Shown here: piece by piece, positions 16,289 to 25,023 of the stretch
Numbering within the stretch: position 1 is the stretch's first letter
Layout of the letters: each line of letters starts with the position of its first letter
Assembly: GCA_009885105.1 (NCBI GenBank)
Contig: VFLI01000053.1
Location: 56,483 to 120,482, forward strand
Direction of reading: 5' to 3'
Length of the DNA stretch: 64,000 nt
DNA from: Spirochaetia bacterium
GTDB lineage: Bacteria; Spirochaetota; Leptospiria; Leptospirales; Leptonemataceae
Notes under the pieces: generated by a model
What the model saw: only the letters and a program-made list of their open reading frames with translations
The model's database searches: none
Told to the model about the DNA's origin: nothing
Made by a program: the position numbers and the translations under genes

Positions 16289-17119
16289 TTAATGTTTGAA
16301 TTCGGTTTTTATCCAGGTTTCCAATCGCTTCGCCTGGGTGATGCTCGCGCAGATTATCCGCAGCTCATTGCCGCGAGTTTCTATATGGAAATTGGCGGAA
16401 GTTTTTCCGGATTGCGGAATCTTGTTGGATGAGGCGGTCGGCGCTGGTTTCCCTTTCTGCTCTTTGGTTTGACCCTGGTTGAATTCCTTCGCCGACCGGA
16501 TGGTTGTTATGGCGCCCTTCCGGCAAGCGTCCAGAAATTCGCGCAGATTGCCTTTCTTTTCCGCCTGAACGACCTGAATTAGTATATTTTTATTATCAAT
16601 TCCCATCTGGCGGCATTCATCCAGAACCTCCGGTTTGAGTCCGGCTATGCCGAGGATCTCTGTGATGTAGTTTCTTGATTTGCCAACAAGGGTGGAGATC
16701 TCCGCATCGCTGTAATTCTCCTGAACTTTCAGACGTAGTAAGGCCGCGGCCTCCTCCGATGCGGAAAGATTTTCTCTCTGCAGATTTTCTATGATTGCAA
16801 TGCGCCAGTAATCGCGCTCTTCCCGGGAGATGATTCGGCTTTCCACCTCCTGCCAGCCAAGTTTTTTTACGGCATGATAGCGCCTTTCTCCGGCGATGAC
16901 CCGGTAGCCCTCCCCGTCTCGCGTTATGACGATAGGCGACAGAAGACCGTCTTTTTTTATACTTTCTGCCAGTTCATCAACTCCGGTGAGGCGGTCCTTT
17001 CGCGGCTGCTCTGAGGATGGATGGATCTTGTCCAGGCGAATTTTTGTGATCGTTCCGTCCAGATGTTCGGATTGATATATGTCCGCAAGAGAACCGAGTT
17101 TCTTAAGCTTTGAGCTCAC
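16289..17119 (-). CDS. parB: ParB-family partition protein
   Basis: With a GTG start at 17119 the product is 276 residues. It contains the ParB/Spo0J nuclease-like N-domain with the arginine patch GYRVIAGERRYHA (about 73-85), the following IIENLQRENLSASEEA segment, and the central helix-turn-helix (about 135-160, YSDAEISTLVGKSRNYI) that binds parS. The C-terminal ~70 residues hold a Lys/Gln-rich linker and a short dimerisation-like domain. The start overlaps the 3' end of parA by 17 bases, the usual coupling. Upstream sequence in the same frame reads through parA in a shadow frame and was not used. Context (ParA, Rep) points to a plasmid-type partition system. Confidence 0.9.
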   Translation of the reverse strand: MSSKLKKLGSLADIYQSEHLDGTITKIRLDKIHPSSEQPRKDRLTGVDELAESIKKDGLLSPIVITRDGEGYRVIAGERRYHAVKKLGWQEVESRIISREERDYWRIAIIENLQRENLSASEEAAALLRLKVQENYSDAEISTLVGKSRNYITEILGIAGLKPEVLDECRQMGIDNKNILIQVVQAEKKGNLREFLDACRKGAITTIRSAKEFNQGQTKEQKGKPAPTASSNKIPQSGKTSANFHIETRGNELRIICASITQAKRLETWIKTEFKH

Positions 17120-17861
17120 GCAGCAATTCCTCCAGGAAATCCTGATACTCTTTGGCCTGCTTCGAGTCGCCGGCATAATCGAAAATGCATTGCTTGGCCA
17201 GGTGGCTTTCTCCGATGGCCACACCCTCGCTGATGGTGCTGTGAAATACAGTGAAAAACTGCCCCACAACCGGCAGTATGGTTTTGGTCAGAACCGTCTT
17301 CGGCTTCAGCTGCGTGATCAGCGCGCCGGCCACCCTGAGGTCAGGGTTGATCCTTCGCTTCACGGAGTTGATGGTATTCTGCAGTCCGCTCATCCCATCG
17401 ATGGAAAATTTTTCCGCCTGCGCCGGTATGACAACATGTGTCGACGCGACCAGGGCGTTGATTGTGAAAATCGAGAGAGCCGGCGGGCAGTCTATCACGA
17501 TGAAGTCATACGCTTCCAGGGTCTGCAGTGCATCTCGTAGAATGTAGGGTACATCCACGTTTCCGCCCGTGGCCTCCACCTCCGCAAGAGTGATCTTTGA
17601 GGGCGCCAGGTCCAAATTCGGCTCCGAGGTTTTGAAAACAATGTCCTTTAGCGGGATCTTGTTGTTGAAGACATCGCACATCGATTTGTCTAGCTTGTCC
17701 GGGTTGACAAAAATACCCGTGGTGTTGGCCTGCGGGTCCATGTCGACTAGGAGAGTCTTTTTCCCTCTTTTGGCCAGCCCGAAAGCCACATTGATGGCCG
17801 TAGTGGTCTTGCCTTCCCCCCCTTTCTGGTTCGTTATGGATATGATGTATGCCCGGGACAT
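17103..17861 (-). CDS. parA: ParA-family partition ATPase
   Basis: The protein begins MSRAYIISITNQKGG when started at ATG 17861 (252 residues); in-frame ATGs at 17879 and 17903 are alternatives. The deviant Walker A is KGGEGKTT (the usual form is KGGVGKTT, so Val is replaced by Glu). The A' motif is LLVDMDPQANTT, and the Walker B-like segment is FIVIDCPPALS. These are hallmarks of type Ib-like ParA ATPases that move plasmid or chromosome partition complexes. No N-terminal DNA-binding domain is present, so transcriptional control would need another factor. The palindromes at 17946-18027 lie just upstream, where a parS or operator is expected. Confidence 0.93.
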   Translation of the reverse strand: MSRAYIISITNQKGGEGKTTTAINVAFGLAKRGKKTLLVDMDPQANTTGIFVNPDKLDKSMCDVFNNKIPLKDIVFKTSEPNLDLAPSKITLAEVEATGGNVDVPYILRDALQTLEAYDFIVIDCPPALSIFTINALVASTHVVIPAQAEKFSIDGMSGLQNTINSVKRRINPDLRVAGALITQLKPKTVLTKTILPVVGQFFTVFHSTISEGVAIGESHLAKQCIFDYAGDSKQAKEYQDFLEELLRELKA

Positions 17862-17945
17862 TCTCTGGAAATGTGACATAATAAAGGAAGACAATGCTGT
17901 CAAGCAGTTCTCAGCATTTTACAGGCTAAAAAATAAAAAAATTCC

Positions 17946-18027
17946 CGGATCATGTCGGATGTCCGACATGATCCGCATTCCCGCCTCTGTCGGGATACTG
18001 CGGGCTCCGGGTGTCGGACATCCGACA
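17946..18027. promoter_or_regulatory. Pair of parS-like / operator palindromes upstream of parA
   Basis: The first site (17946-17975) has 14-bp perfect arms, CGGATCATGTCGGA and TCCGACATGATCCG, around a TG spacer. The second (18012-18027) is TGTCGGA-CA-TCCGACA, with the same 7-bp inner arms. Their centres are about 59 bp apart. They occupy the divergent region between parA (minus) and the NtrC-like gene (plus), as expected for a parS centromere or a shared operator. I did not notice the TGTCGGA inverted pair elsewhere in the window. Confidence 0.7.
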
Positions 18028-18105
18028 TGAGTTTATCCGCGGGTCTTTCCGGACGGCCCGGGATTCTGCCCGTTCGTATGACGATAAAGTATTACAGGAA
18101 TCGAT

Positions 18106-19392
18106 TTGGACTGGTTTGAAAAAATACTCACAAGACTGAGCGATGACGCGGCAATGCGGCCTCTGGAAACTCTGACCAAGGACGGAGCCTACATGCTCTT
18201 TGTCAGGGAGAAGGGAGTCTTCCGGCGAGAAGAATGTAGAGGCTACAGAGATGAGGCTGCGGCCTACTCATTTCTGGAGAGCCAGCCCGACCTCTGGAAA
18301 TCCGCACTGGAGCGAGGAAGCTGCCAGGTCCCCGTGGAGGGTTTTCTTGATGGCAGAGATGTCTGGGTCGCTGTCGATTCGGTTTCCAGTCCTGCCTGCT
18401 TGCTGGCAGCTGAGATTCCTCGGAAGGCCGGCGCGGATGTCGGGGCAGTCCTTAGATTGCTTCTGGCATTGAATGCGGTTGCAGCAAAAAACATAACGGG
18501 CAGGGCAGGGGCGGAACAAGTTTCTGAAAGCATGCCTGCCTGGCTGGCCGACCTGGCGGGGAAAGCACAAAAATTATCATCACCAATTTTAGTCGCATCT
18601 GAGCCGGGCTCTGGAAGTTTTGAGTTCGTTGAGGCTTTTCTTCGGGCAAGGTTTGGACCGAATCGTCAGGCGGTATTTTTCAGTCCTTCCGGCCTGTCGG
18701 AAGCGGTTCAGCTGCGAGAGTTTTTTGGAGATTCGGCGGGCGCCAGACTGGGCGGGGCCGGCGCTGTTCTTCCAATGACGGATCGTCCCGGCGATGCCAT
18801 TGTGATTCAAGAGGCCGCGGATTTATCCAGGCAGGTTCAGCTGCGTCTGCTGGCCCTGTTCGCTTCCGAACAGAACAACAGATTCTGGATTTTCGTAACT
18901 TCTCGCAATCTGCAGGATATGAGCGCTGCCGGGGAATTCCTGTCGGGCCTGTTGAAGTTTTTTGAAAAGTCGCAGATTGTGCTTCCCCCGGTTCGGGCAT
19001 GCCGGGAAAGATTGCCCGAAGAAATACAAAGGCTTCTTTCATTATTGAGGGAAAAATATCGCCGTGATATTCGTGTCCAGTCGTCTGCCCTGGAGCGAAT
19101 GATATCGTACGATTGGCCGGGGAACTGGGTGGAGCTGCAAAACACCCTGGAGTCGGCCTTCCTGCTCTGTAAATCTTCCCAGATTGAAGTGTCGGATCTG
19201 AAGCCCGATCTGACATCAGAATTAAATTTCTTCGGAGATTTAAATTTAAGGCGGCAGGCTTTGGAGCTGGGAAAAAACCTGATACTGAGGGCCTACGCTC
19301 TGCATGGCGGGAACCAGGTCCAGATGGCCAAGGCACTGGGAATTTCTCGCGGGTCGTTGCAGTATAAAATGGAAAAATACGGCCTGTCCTGA
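18106..19392 (+). CDS. NtrC-like regulator with a degenerate AAA+ domain and Fis-type HTH
   Basis: TTG at 18106 follows ACAGGA at good spacing. Of 428 residues, about 1-145 form an unrecognised N-terminal domain, 150-370 align with the sigma-54 activator AAA+ domain, and 385-428 form a Fis-type helix-turn-helix (QVQMAKALGISRGSLQYKM). The ATPase core is broken: Walker A reads SEPGSGSF (about 165-172) instead of GESGTGKE, GAFTGA is absent, and the Walker B region is AIVIQEA (231-237) with Gln for the catalytic Asp. WPGN (337-340) is kept. It therefore probably binds DNA without remodelling sigma-54 polymerase. It is divergent from parA across the palindromes and is followed 11 bp later by an unknown gene. 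Confidence 0.75.
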   Translation: MDWFEKILTRLSDDAAMRPLETLTKDGAYMLFVREKGVFRREECRGYRDEAAAYSFLESQPDLWKSALERGSCQVPVEGFLDGRDVWVAVDSVSSPACLLAAEIPRKAGADVGAVLRLLLALNAVAAKNITGRAGAEQVSESMPAWLADLAGKAQKLSSPILVASEPGSGSFEFVEAFLRARFGPNRQAVFFSPSGLSEAVQLREFFGDSAGARLGGAGAVLPMTDRPGDAIVIQEAADLSRQVQLRLLALFASEQNNRFWIFVTSRNLQDMSAAGEFLSGLLKFFEKSQIVLPPVRACRERLPEEIQRLLSLLREKYRRDIRVQSSALERMISYDWPGNWVELQNTLESAFLLCKSSQIEVSDLKPDLTSELNFFGDLNLRRQALELGKNLILRAYALHGGNQVQMAKALGISRGSLQYKMEKYGLS

Positions 19393-19403
19393 TTCGGATT
19401 AGT

Positions 19404-20366
19404 ATGGAAAATAAGCCAGTCACAGAGTATGAGAGAAAAACCCCGGGCGGCTTTCTAATCAAAATAAAACCAACACGGCACCTCTGCATTGTTTTTCAGA
19501 ACAATGTCCCTGAAGTCCCGCGCACGGGTGGTTCGATGGAGCAGGCCATCCCCTGTCTGATGTTTATTGGGCGCAGTTTTGATCCGGTTCTCAAGCTCGG
19601 AACTGTCAGCCTGGTCCAGAGCAGGGGAGGGAAGATAGCCATTCCCTATAAAATAAAATCCAGCGATCAGATTCGATACCTCACTCTTGCCTGCCACTCT
19701 GCCAGCGATCAGTTCCCCGTACAGGTGCAGCTCTATGAGTCGATCAAACAATTTCTTTCTAAAGAGGCGGCCGGACATCCGTATCGATATATGGTGCTCG
19801 ATCCGGATGTTCAGCGCGTTGACATGGTGGCGTTGAAAGTAAACCAGCCGGAAGCCCACCTGCTTCTTCTGGAGAAGGAAAAACTGGCCGATGAAACACC
19901 GGCCGTGACAGACCAAACAAAAATAAGAGCCAGCGATCTCTTAAAATCAGGAACACATGGCGAACTCGCGGGCAATCCTGTTTTCCTGGCCCGTCTCTAC
20001 CTGCGAGATCTTGAATTGAAAAAAGTCAAGGATATGCTGACAGAAAAAATTCTTACCGGCGACGAAATTCAGTTCATCCGAACCTTCCTGAAAATTATGA
20101 TCAACAACGATCAAAAAAAACACGATCTGGAAGGAGCAAAAATAGAACTCTACATCATTGATGAATTGTATCGATTGAGTTCTGTGCTTTCTATGGGCCA
20201 ATCTGATGAATTTGATGCAACATTGGATAAAGGGATGGCCCCGGCTCTGGCAGCAGAATTGATCCCTGTGCTGGAGGCGTACCGGAGAAGGGCTTCTGAC
20301 AAGATAGAGGAGCTGAGGCTCTGGGAGTGGGATTTTCGACTCAGAAAGATGGCTGGCTCAAAGTAA
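19404..20366 (+). CDS. Hypothetical protein paired with the NtrC-like regulator
   Basis: This 320-residue, apparently cytosolic protein has no signal peptide or membrane helix. The N-terminal ~170 residues look beta-rich (LCIVFQNNVPEVPRTGG, GGKIAIPYKIKSSDQIRYL). The C-terminal half is helical and charged (LYLRDLELKKVKDMLTEKIL). I do not recognise the family. It starts 11 bases after the regulator stop and is probably co-transcribed with it. An inverted repeat right after its stop may end the transcript. Confidence 0.75.
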   Translation: MENKPVTEYERKTPGGFLIKIKPTRHLCIVFQNNVPEVPRTGGSMEQAIPCLMFIGRSFDPVLKLGTVSLVQSRGGKIAIPYKIKSSDQIRYLTLACHSASDQFPVQVQLYESIKQFLSKEAAGHPYRYMVLDPDVQRVDMVALKVNQPEAHLLLLEKEKLADETPAVTDQTKIRASDLLKSGTHGELAGNPVFLARLYLRDLELKKVKDMLTEKILTGDEIQFIRTFLKIMINNDQKKHDLEGAKIELYIIDELYRLSSVLSMGQSDEFDATLDKGMAPALAAELIPVLEAYRRRASDKIEELRLWEWDFRLRKMAGSK

Positions 20367-20367
20367 G

Positions 20368-20389
20368 AAGTGATTAATTTTAATCACTT
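20368..20389. terminator. AT-rich inverted repeat after the regulator operon
   Basis: AAGTGATTAA (20368-20377) and TTAATCACTT (20380-20389) form a perfect 10-bp inverted repeat with a 2-base spacer. It lies directly after the stop codon at 20364-20366, with a T-run about 20 bases further on (near 20411). It is a weak hairpin for an intrinsic terminator and could instead be a protein-binding palindrome. Confidence 0.35.
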
Positions 20390-20464
20390 TACGCCAGAAA
20401 TTCCTCGTTTTTTTAATAAAAAATGCTTGAGTTTTGAACACTATGCTTAAAAATATAACAAGAT

Positions 20465-21283
20465 ATGGTTGTCCCATCCCTTATAATGGCTGTTTCTTCA
20501 GCACTGGCTCCGGTCGCTCTGCCGGTCCCTGGACTGGCAGGCCCAATGGGATTGCCAGCCTCCTCCGGATTCGCTGCTGGATCAGCACTGACCGGATCGA
20601 TGCTTTCTCAGGTGGCCCTGGCCGTTCCTGAAAAGTATGAAATATCCAGATCCGCCGTTCATTCGGTTGGGATCAAAAAAAACTTGGATAGCGCCGGCCC
20701 TGCAGCCCGAGACCCGGTAAATCCAGAAATTTCTGTTTTATTAAAAAAGCTATCACGGCAGTTTGCATCTTCACCACAACTGTTGCTCGCATCTGGATCT
20801 TTTCAATATTTTTCTGAATCGACGGGTGAATTGTCCCCGGCGGTTTTGCTGGCGCAAGGCTGGCATAACGGACATAGCAGATACAATGGCAGATGGCATA
20901 CTTCTCATCGTCCGCCAGGAAAAACTTCTCTTACAAGTTCTGATCAGATCAGAGCTTGTCGGGCAGGGGGCTCAGGTCTGGAAATCGTCGGCTATTTAAG
21001 GAAAGATACGTCCATGAATCCTGCTGCCAGGGCGACCATCTCAGGCGCCAGTGCCCCGGCTATCTGTCGGGGTAGAGGAGCAATGACGGCATGCAGACTT
21101 TGGGATTGTGCTAACGAGACCAGGCCGGGACTCGGCAGCATTGCTGTGGATCGGTCCAGCCAGGAGACAGGCGCAAGTTTCCGTTTCTGCTCACAGGTCC
21201 TCACAAGAAGATATGCCTCTGATAATGTTGTCGTCGTAATCAGGCACAGCGTTATACCTGTTCCAGGGTCCTTGCGAGAATAG
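20465..21283 (+). CDS. Doubtful ORF, possibly a decayed gene
   Basis: A 272-codon frame is open, but its composition changes along its length. About the first 130 residues are Ala/Gly/Leu/Pro-rich and could be a hydrophobic segment followed by a normal domain (PEKYEISRSAVHSVGIKK). The remainder is Ser/Arg-rich and reads like out-of-frame sequence. Another frame (20880-20999) gives a more protein-like stretch, MADGILLIVRQEKLLLQVLIR, which suggests a frameshift in a once-functional gene. Neither strand gives a recognisable family. Confidence 0.25.
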   Translation: MVVPSLIMAVSSALAPVALPVPGLAGPMGLPASSGFAAGSALTGSMLSQVALAVPEKYEISRSAVHSVGIKKNLDSAGPAARDPVNPEISVLLKKLSRQFASSPQLLLASGSFQYFSESTGELSPAVLLAQGWHNGHSRYNGRWHTSHRPPGKTSLTSSDQIRACRAGGSGLEIVGYLRKDTSMNPAARATISGASAPAICRGRGAMTACRLWDCANETRPGLGSIAVDRSSQETGASFRFCSQVLTRRYASDNVVVVIRHSVIPVPGSLRE

Positions 21284-21435
21284 GAAAAAGCAATAATATT
21301 GCAGATCCCGGAGCCGGTCCCGTCAGGCCAGCCCGTTTGACACCCTGATTAATCCTGAAAGAAGGTTTTCAAAGTTGATCCACAGCCTGCCTTATGAAAA
21401 ATTGCCCCAGAATCACCTTTTTTACCAGGTTTGAA

Positions 21436-21795
21436 ATGAGCAAAGCCAATCCCGGAATCAGCAAACTATTGTCGTCCATGAAAAAACTGATACTGGAAGT
21501 GAATGATCAGGAAATCTGCCGCCGTCTCGATATACTACTCCACTCGGGCAAGGATGATCTGCCGGCTCCCATGATTCGCCGGATACTGGAAAATCCAACC
21601 GAGTTTGATGCGCGAGAAGTTCCTGAGCCATACACTCAATACGTAAAACATTATCTCTATATGTTGAAGCGAGATGCGCGAGAAAAGGAAAAAGATCGCA
21701 TTGCCGATTCAGGACCTCGCGGCAATTCCAGAAGCAGACCGTCGAAAAAGAATTTTTCTGGCGCGGGGATAACAGCAAAAAAAGCTCACCGTTAG
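21436..21795 (+). CDS. Small helical hypothetical protein
   Basis: Starting at ATG 21436 (an in-frame upstream start at 21394 is possible) this gives 119 residues. The first ~80 are a plausible helical domain (ISKLLSSMKKLILEVNDQEI, then MIRRILENPTEFDAREV and YVKHYLYMLKRDAREKEKD). The tail is Ser/Arg/Lys-rich and probably disordered. The family is not recognised. It stands alone in a poorly coding area, so it may be a relic or an accessory gene. Confidence 0.45.
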   Translation: MSKANPGISKLLSSMKKLILEVNDQEICRRLDILLHSGKDDLPAPMIRRILENPTEFDAREVPEPYTQYVKHYLYMLKRDAREKEKDRIADSGPRGNSRSRPSKKNFSGAGITAKKAHR

Positions 21796-22714
21796 GCGCA
21801 GGAGAGAAAGCTCTGCCGGGCACACCTCCCGGCGGTCGATACGAAGAGATGGCGTGCTTCTTACCGTCGGGACGGAGCCTTCCGGCAATGCCCTGAATCT
21901 GGCACTTGCACCGCACAATATAAATGACGAAAAATGGCCGACAAAAGGGCCAGAAATTCACGGGATCCCCAAAAAAGGATAAAAAAGAACCCCTGACATG
22001 CTGCCAGATACCTGGCAGTTGCGCCGGGATCCCGGGGCTAACCGAACGCTGAACGTATCTGCCAGTATTCCGTCGGCTGATTTTGCAAGTGTTGGTTTTA
22101 GGGCATTTATAAAGCGCCGTGCCCTCTGGATGGCGGTGGATTCAAAAACAGGGCAGCGGGCAGGGCGCTGTCCGCAGAAGACGATTGTGAGAACTTCTCT
22201 TGATTGCCCGAATTCTGGCGCTTACGTAAGGGAATAAAAACCGACCCATGGCGTCCTCCTCAAGCTGAAAAGCCACATAAGAACCAGGAAAATTCGGGTA
22301 ACAGAGTAGAATATTCGGTCGATTCACAAGCTTTCTCTCCGGAGTCAGCTTCGAAAACCGCAATTGCAGGCCTTTTACGGGATCGTACGTAACGAAATTT
22401 TGGCAGCACTGATCCGCGAAGAAAGCCGGGAAGGGCAAAGGCCTCGTCGGAAAGCCCAAATAACCGAATCTGGGCAGCCTCAGAAGATACGAGATCTCAG
22501 TATATTTTTACTGTGGAATCGGGGTATTGCTTGATAAAATTGAGCCTGGAATTCGAGAAGGAGAAGACAAATTGTCATGAGCATGTCGGACAGGGCGCGC
22601 ATGACAATTCAGCCGATTTTGAAGCGCCGAAATTGCGAGAAAGGGCAAGTCGGAGAAAAAACTGGAGAATACGGACCAGATGTGCTTATATCTGGGCACA
22701 GAAGGAGGTGAAAA
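21796..22714. other. Non-coding or decayed stretch
   Basis: Only short frames with irregular composition are open on either strand here (for example 21998-22237 plus, 22142-22459 minus), none with recognisable domains or ribosome sites. The region probably holds remnants of lost genes next to the plasmid-like block. No repeat or RNA gene was recognised. Confidence 0.35.
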
Positions 22715-22930
22715 TTGGCAGAAGTAATACGTCTGAGAGTGGCCTGCCATGCCTGTGGCTATGAGATCGAAGGATCGGCCAAATATGGCAAGGGCCACTA
22801 TGTAGCAGAAGGCGTCCCTTTTGACTTTGTGGCCGTTGGGAAGCTGGAGAGTGGCAGCAACAAAAGAGTTAAAGGCGAAGTAACGGCCACATGCCCGAAT
22901 TGTACGGTGAAGAATCAGTACCCTATTTAG
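22715..22930 (+). CDS. Small zinc-ribbon protein
   Basis: TTG at 22715 is preceded by AGAAGGAGGTGA, one of the best ribosome sites in the window, so the start is firm. The 71-residue product has two CxxC pairs, CHAC near residue 11 and CPNC near residue 62. That is a typical treble-clef or zinc-ribbon spacing for a structural zinc site, with a beta-rich middle (KGHYVAEGVPFDFVAVGK). Its role is unknown. The strong ribosome site and isolated position suggest a phage- or plasmid-derived small gene. Confidence 0.7.
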   Translation: MAEVIRLRVACHACGYEIEGSAKYGKGHYVAEGVPFDFVAVGKLESGSNKRVKGEVTATCPNCTVKNQYPI

Positions 22931-23187
22931 ATGACTTTATTTGGGCAGAAACTGAAAAGCGCATATGGCTAAAAATAAGCAGATAGGTTCCTCGGAAAAC
23001 TGTAAATGATTAAAAAAAAGCAGATGCTTGGCTTAGTGATTGAGGTGTTCAATATCAGGGCTTTGAAATTCCTCTTTGAATTGTAGTAATTTGCTTTTCT
23101 GTGGGGGTCCTCTGTAATTGCTGGAAATGTTGAGAATCAAGGGAATGGAAGCAATTCCCAGATAAAATGGAATAAAAAGGATAAATT
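22931..23187 (+). other. Upstream region of thrS
   Basis: No gene is seen. The stretch is AT-rich, ends with an AAAAAGGAT ribosome site before the GTG of thrS, and should contain the thrS promoter. I could not identify a T-box-like leader or any other riboswitch. Confidence 0.35.
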
Positions 23188-25020
23188 GTGAAAACCCAGA
23201 GCAGTCGAGATGATAAATCAGAGAAAGGGAAAGCAGATAATTTTTCTCTCAGCACAATGAGGCACAGTGCGGCGCATGTGCTGGCGCAGGCAGTGATGGA
23301 AAAATATCCTGAGGCCAATCTGGCCATAGGTCCGGATGTGGACAATGGGTTCTATTATGACATTCTGGTGAGCAGTCCAATTTCTTCTGAGGATTTGAAG
23401 GATCTTGAGAAGCGGATGAAAAAGATCGTCAAGGCGCGGCAGCCTTTTTTGCGGTACGAGCTGCCGGGAACCGAGGCGGTGCAGTTTTTAAGGGAAAGAA
23501 AGCAGATATTCAAAGTCGAAATGGCGGAAAATCTGATCGAGAAGGGAGAGAAAATTTCCTTTTATCAGAATATCAATCCCAACGGGAAGAAGGAAACCTT
23601 TGTAGATATGTGCGAGGGCCCGCATGTGGATCATACGGGACAGATCGGCAGTTTCAAACTTACCTCCGTGGCCGGCGCTTACTGGAGAGGGGATTCAAAA
23701 AATCAGCAGCTGCAGAGGGTGTACGGATGGCTTTTTGAGAACGATGAAGCGCTGAAAAAATATGAGACGATGGTCGAAGAGTCCAAAAAACGCGACCACC
23801 GCAAAATCGGCCAGGATCTGGAGCTCTACACGACATCGGAAAAGATCGGCCCGGGATTGATTCTCTGGCTTCCAAGGGGAAATATCGTGAAGGAGTGTCT
23901 TGAGGACTGGGCCAAGCGGACGGAGGACAAACACGGCTATCAGCGAGTGACCACGCCGGTGATCACAAAAGAGGATCTTTTTTATACCAGCGAACATCTG
24001 CCTCACTACAAGGATTCAATGTTTCCTCCCATGGTGATGGATAATGAAAATTATTACATCAAGCCGATGAACTGTCCATTTCATCATACGATTTTTTCCA
24101 TGAGACCGCGCAGCTACAGAGAGCTTCCCCTCCGGCTGGCCGAGTACGGTCTGTGCCACCGGTATGAAGATTCCGGCGCTCTCTTTGGTCTGATGAGGGT
24201 GCGAGCCATGCAGATGAATGACGCGCATATTTACTGCTCGGAGGAGCAGGCGGTGGAAGAATTTGTAAATGTGATGAAGCTGCACGAGTACTATTACAAA
24301 ATTCTGGGCATCACCGACTATCATATGGAACTTTCGCTGCGAAATCCCGCCAGCGACAAATACCACGGCGACCAGGCCATGTGGGAAAAGGCGGAGGCGA
24401 TGACGCGCAAGGCCATGGAAGTGTCCGGCATTCATTACGAAATCGAACAGGACGGAGCGGCTTTTTACGGACCCAAGCTCGATTTTCAAATAAAAAGTTC
24501 GATCGGGCGTGAATTTACGGCCAGCACCTGCCAGCTCGATCTATTCATGCCGGAAAAATTCGATCTGAAATTTGTCGATACGGACGGTCAGCAGAAGCGG
24601 CCGGTATGCCTTCACCGCAGCCCGCTTGGCACGCACGAGCGCTTTATTGGTTTCCTGATCGAGCATTTTGCGGGAGCTTTCCCGCTCTGGCTCGCTCCCG
24701 AACAGGTAAGGATTCTTCCCGTCAGCGACCAGTACCATGATTTTGCAAAAAGCCGCTTCGAGATTCTGAAGCAGGCCGGGATCCGGGTTCAAATTGATGA
24801 TTCGTCGGAAACCCTGGGTAAAAAGATACGCAACGCAGAAAAGATGAAAATTCCGTACATGGCTGTGGTCGGCGAAAAAGAAAAAACAGACAATATCCTG
24901 AATGTCCGCAGCTATTTTTCGGGCGAGCAGAAGGCCGTCACCGTGGAGACCTTCCTGAAAGAACTTCAGGCAGAAATTGATGAGAAAAAGATTCAGGAAT
25001 TGAAAAAGAAGCCGGGATAA
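23188..25020 (+). CDS. thrS: Threonyl-tRNA synthetase lacking the TGS domain
   Basis: GTG 23188 follows AAAGGAT with good spacing. The 610-residue enzyme charges tRNA-Thr. It begins almost directly with the editing domain (HSAAHVLAQAV near residue 28, and the CEGPHVDHTG motif), so the ~60-residue N-terminal TGS domain of typical ThrS is absent. The class II catalytic core follows, with zinc ligands in PMNCPFHHTI (Cys), the conserved His in the middle and LHRSPLGTHERF near the end. The anticodon-binding domain (about 505-590, VRILPVSDQYHDFAKS) completes it. It is followed four bases later by an MBOAT gene, an unusual operon partner. Confidence 0.97.
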   Translation: MKTQSSRDDKSEKGKADNFSLSTMRHSAAHVLAQAVMEKYPEANLAIGPDVDNGFYYDILVSSPISSEDLKDLEKRMKKIVKARQPFLRYELPGTEAVQFLRERKQIFKVEMAENLIEKGEKISFYQNINPNGKKETFVDMCEGPHVDHTGQIGSFKLTSVAGAYWRGDSKNQQLQRVYGWLFENDEALKKYETMVEESKKRDHRKIGQDLELYTTSEKIGPGLILWLPRGNIVKECLEDWAKRTEDKHGYQRVTTPVITKEDLFYTSEHLPHYKDSMFPPMVMDNENYYIKPMNCPFHHTIFSMRPRSYRELPLRLAEYGLCHRYEDSGALFGLMRVRAMQMNDAHIYCSEEQAVEEFVNVMKLHEYYYKILGITDYHMELSLRNPASDKYHGDQAMWEKAEAMTRKAMEVSGIHYEIEQDGAAFYGPKLDFQIKSSIGREFTASTCQLDLFMPEKFDLKFVDTDGQQKRPVCLHRSPLGTHERFIGFLIEHFAGAFPLWLAPEQVRILPVSDQYHDFAKSRFEILKQAGIRVQIDDSSETLGKKIRNAEKMKIPYMAVVGEKEKTDNILNVRSYFSGEQKAVTVETFLKELQAEIDEKKIQELKKKPG

Positions 25021-25023
25021 AAT

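Noticed and set aside
22142..22459. Minus-strand ORF in the gene-poor zone
   Set aside because: No domain, no ribosome site and irregular composition.
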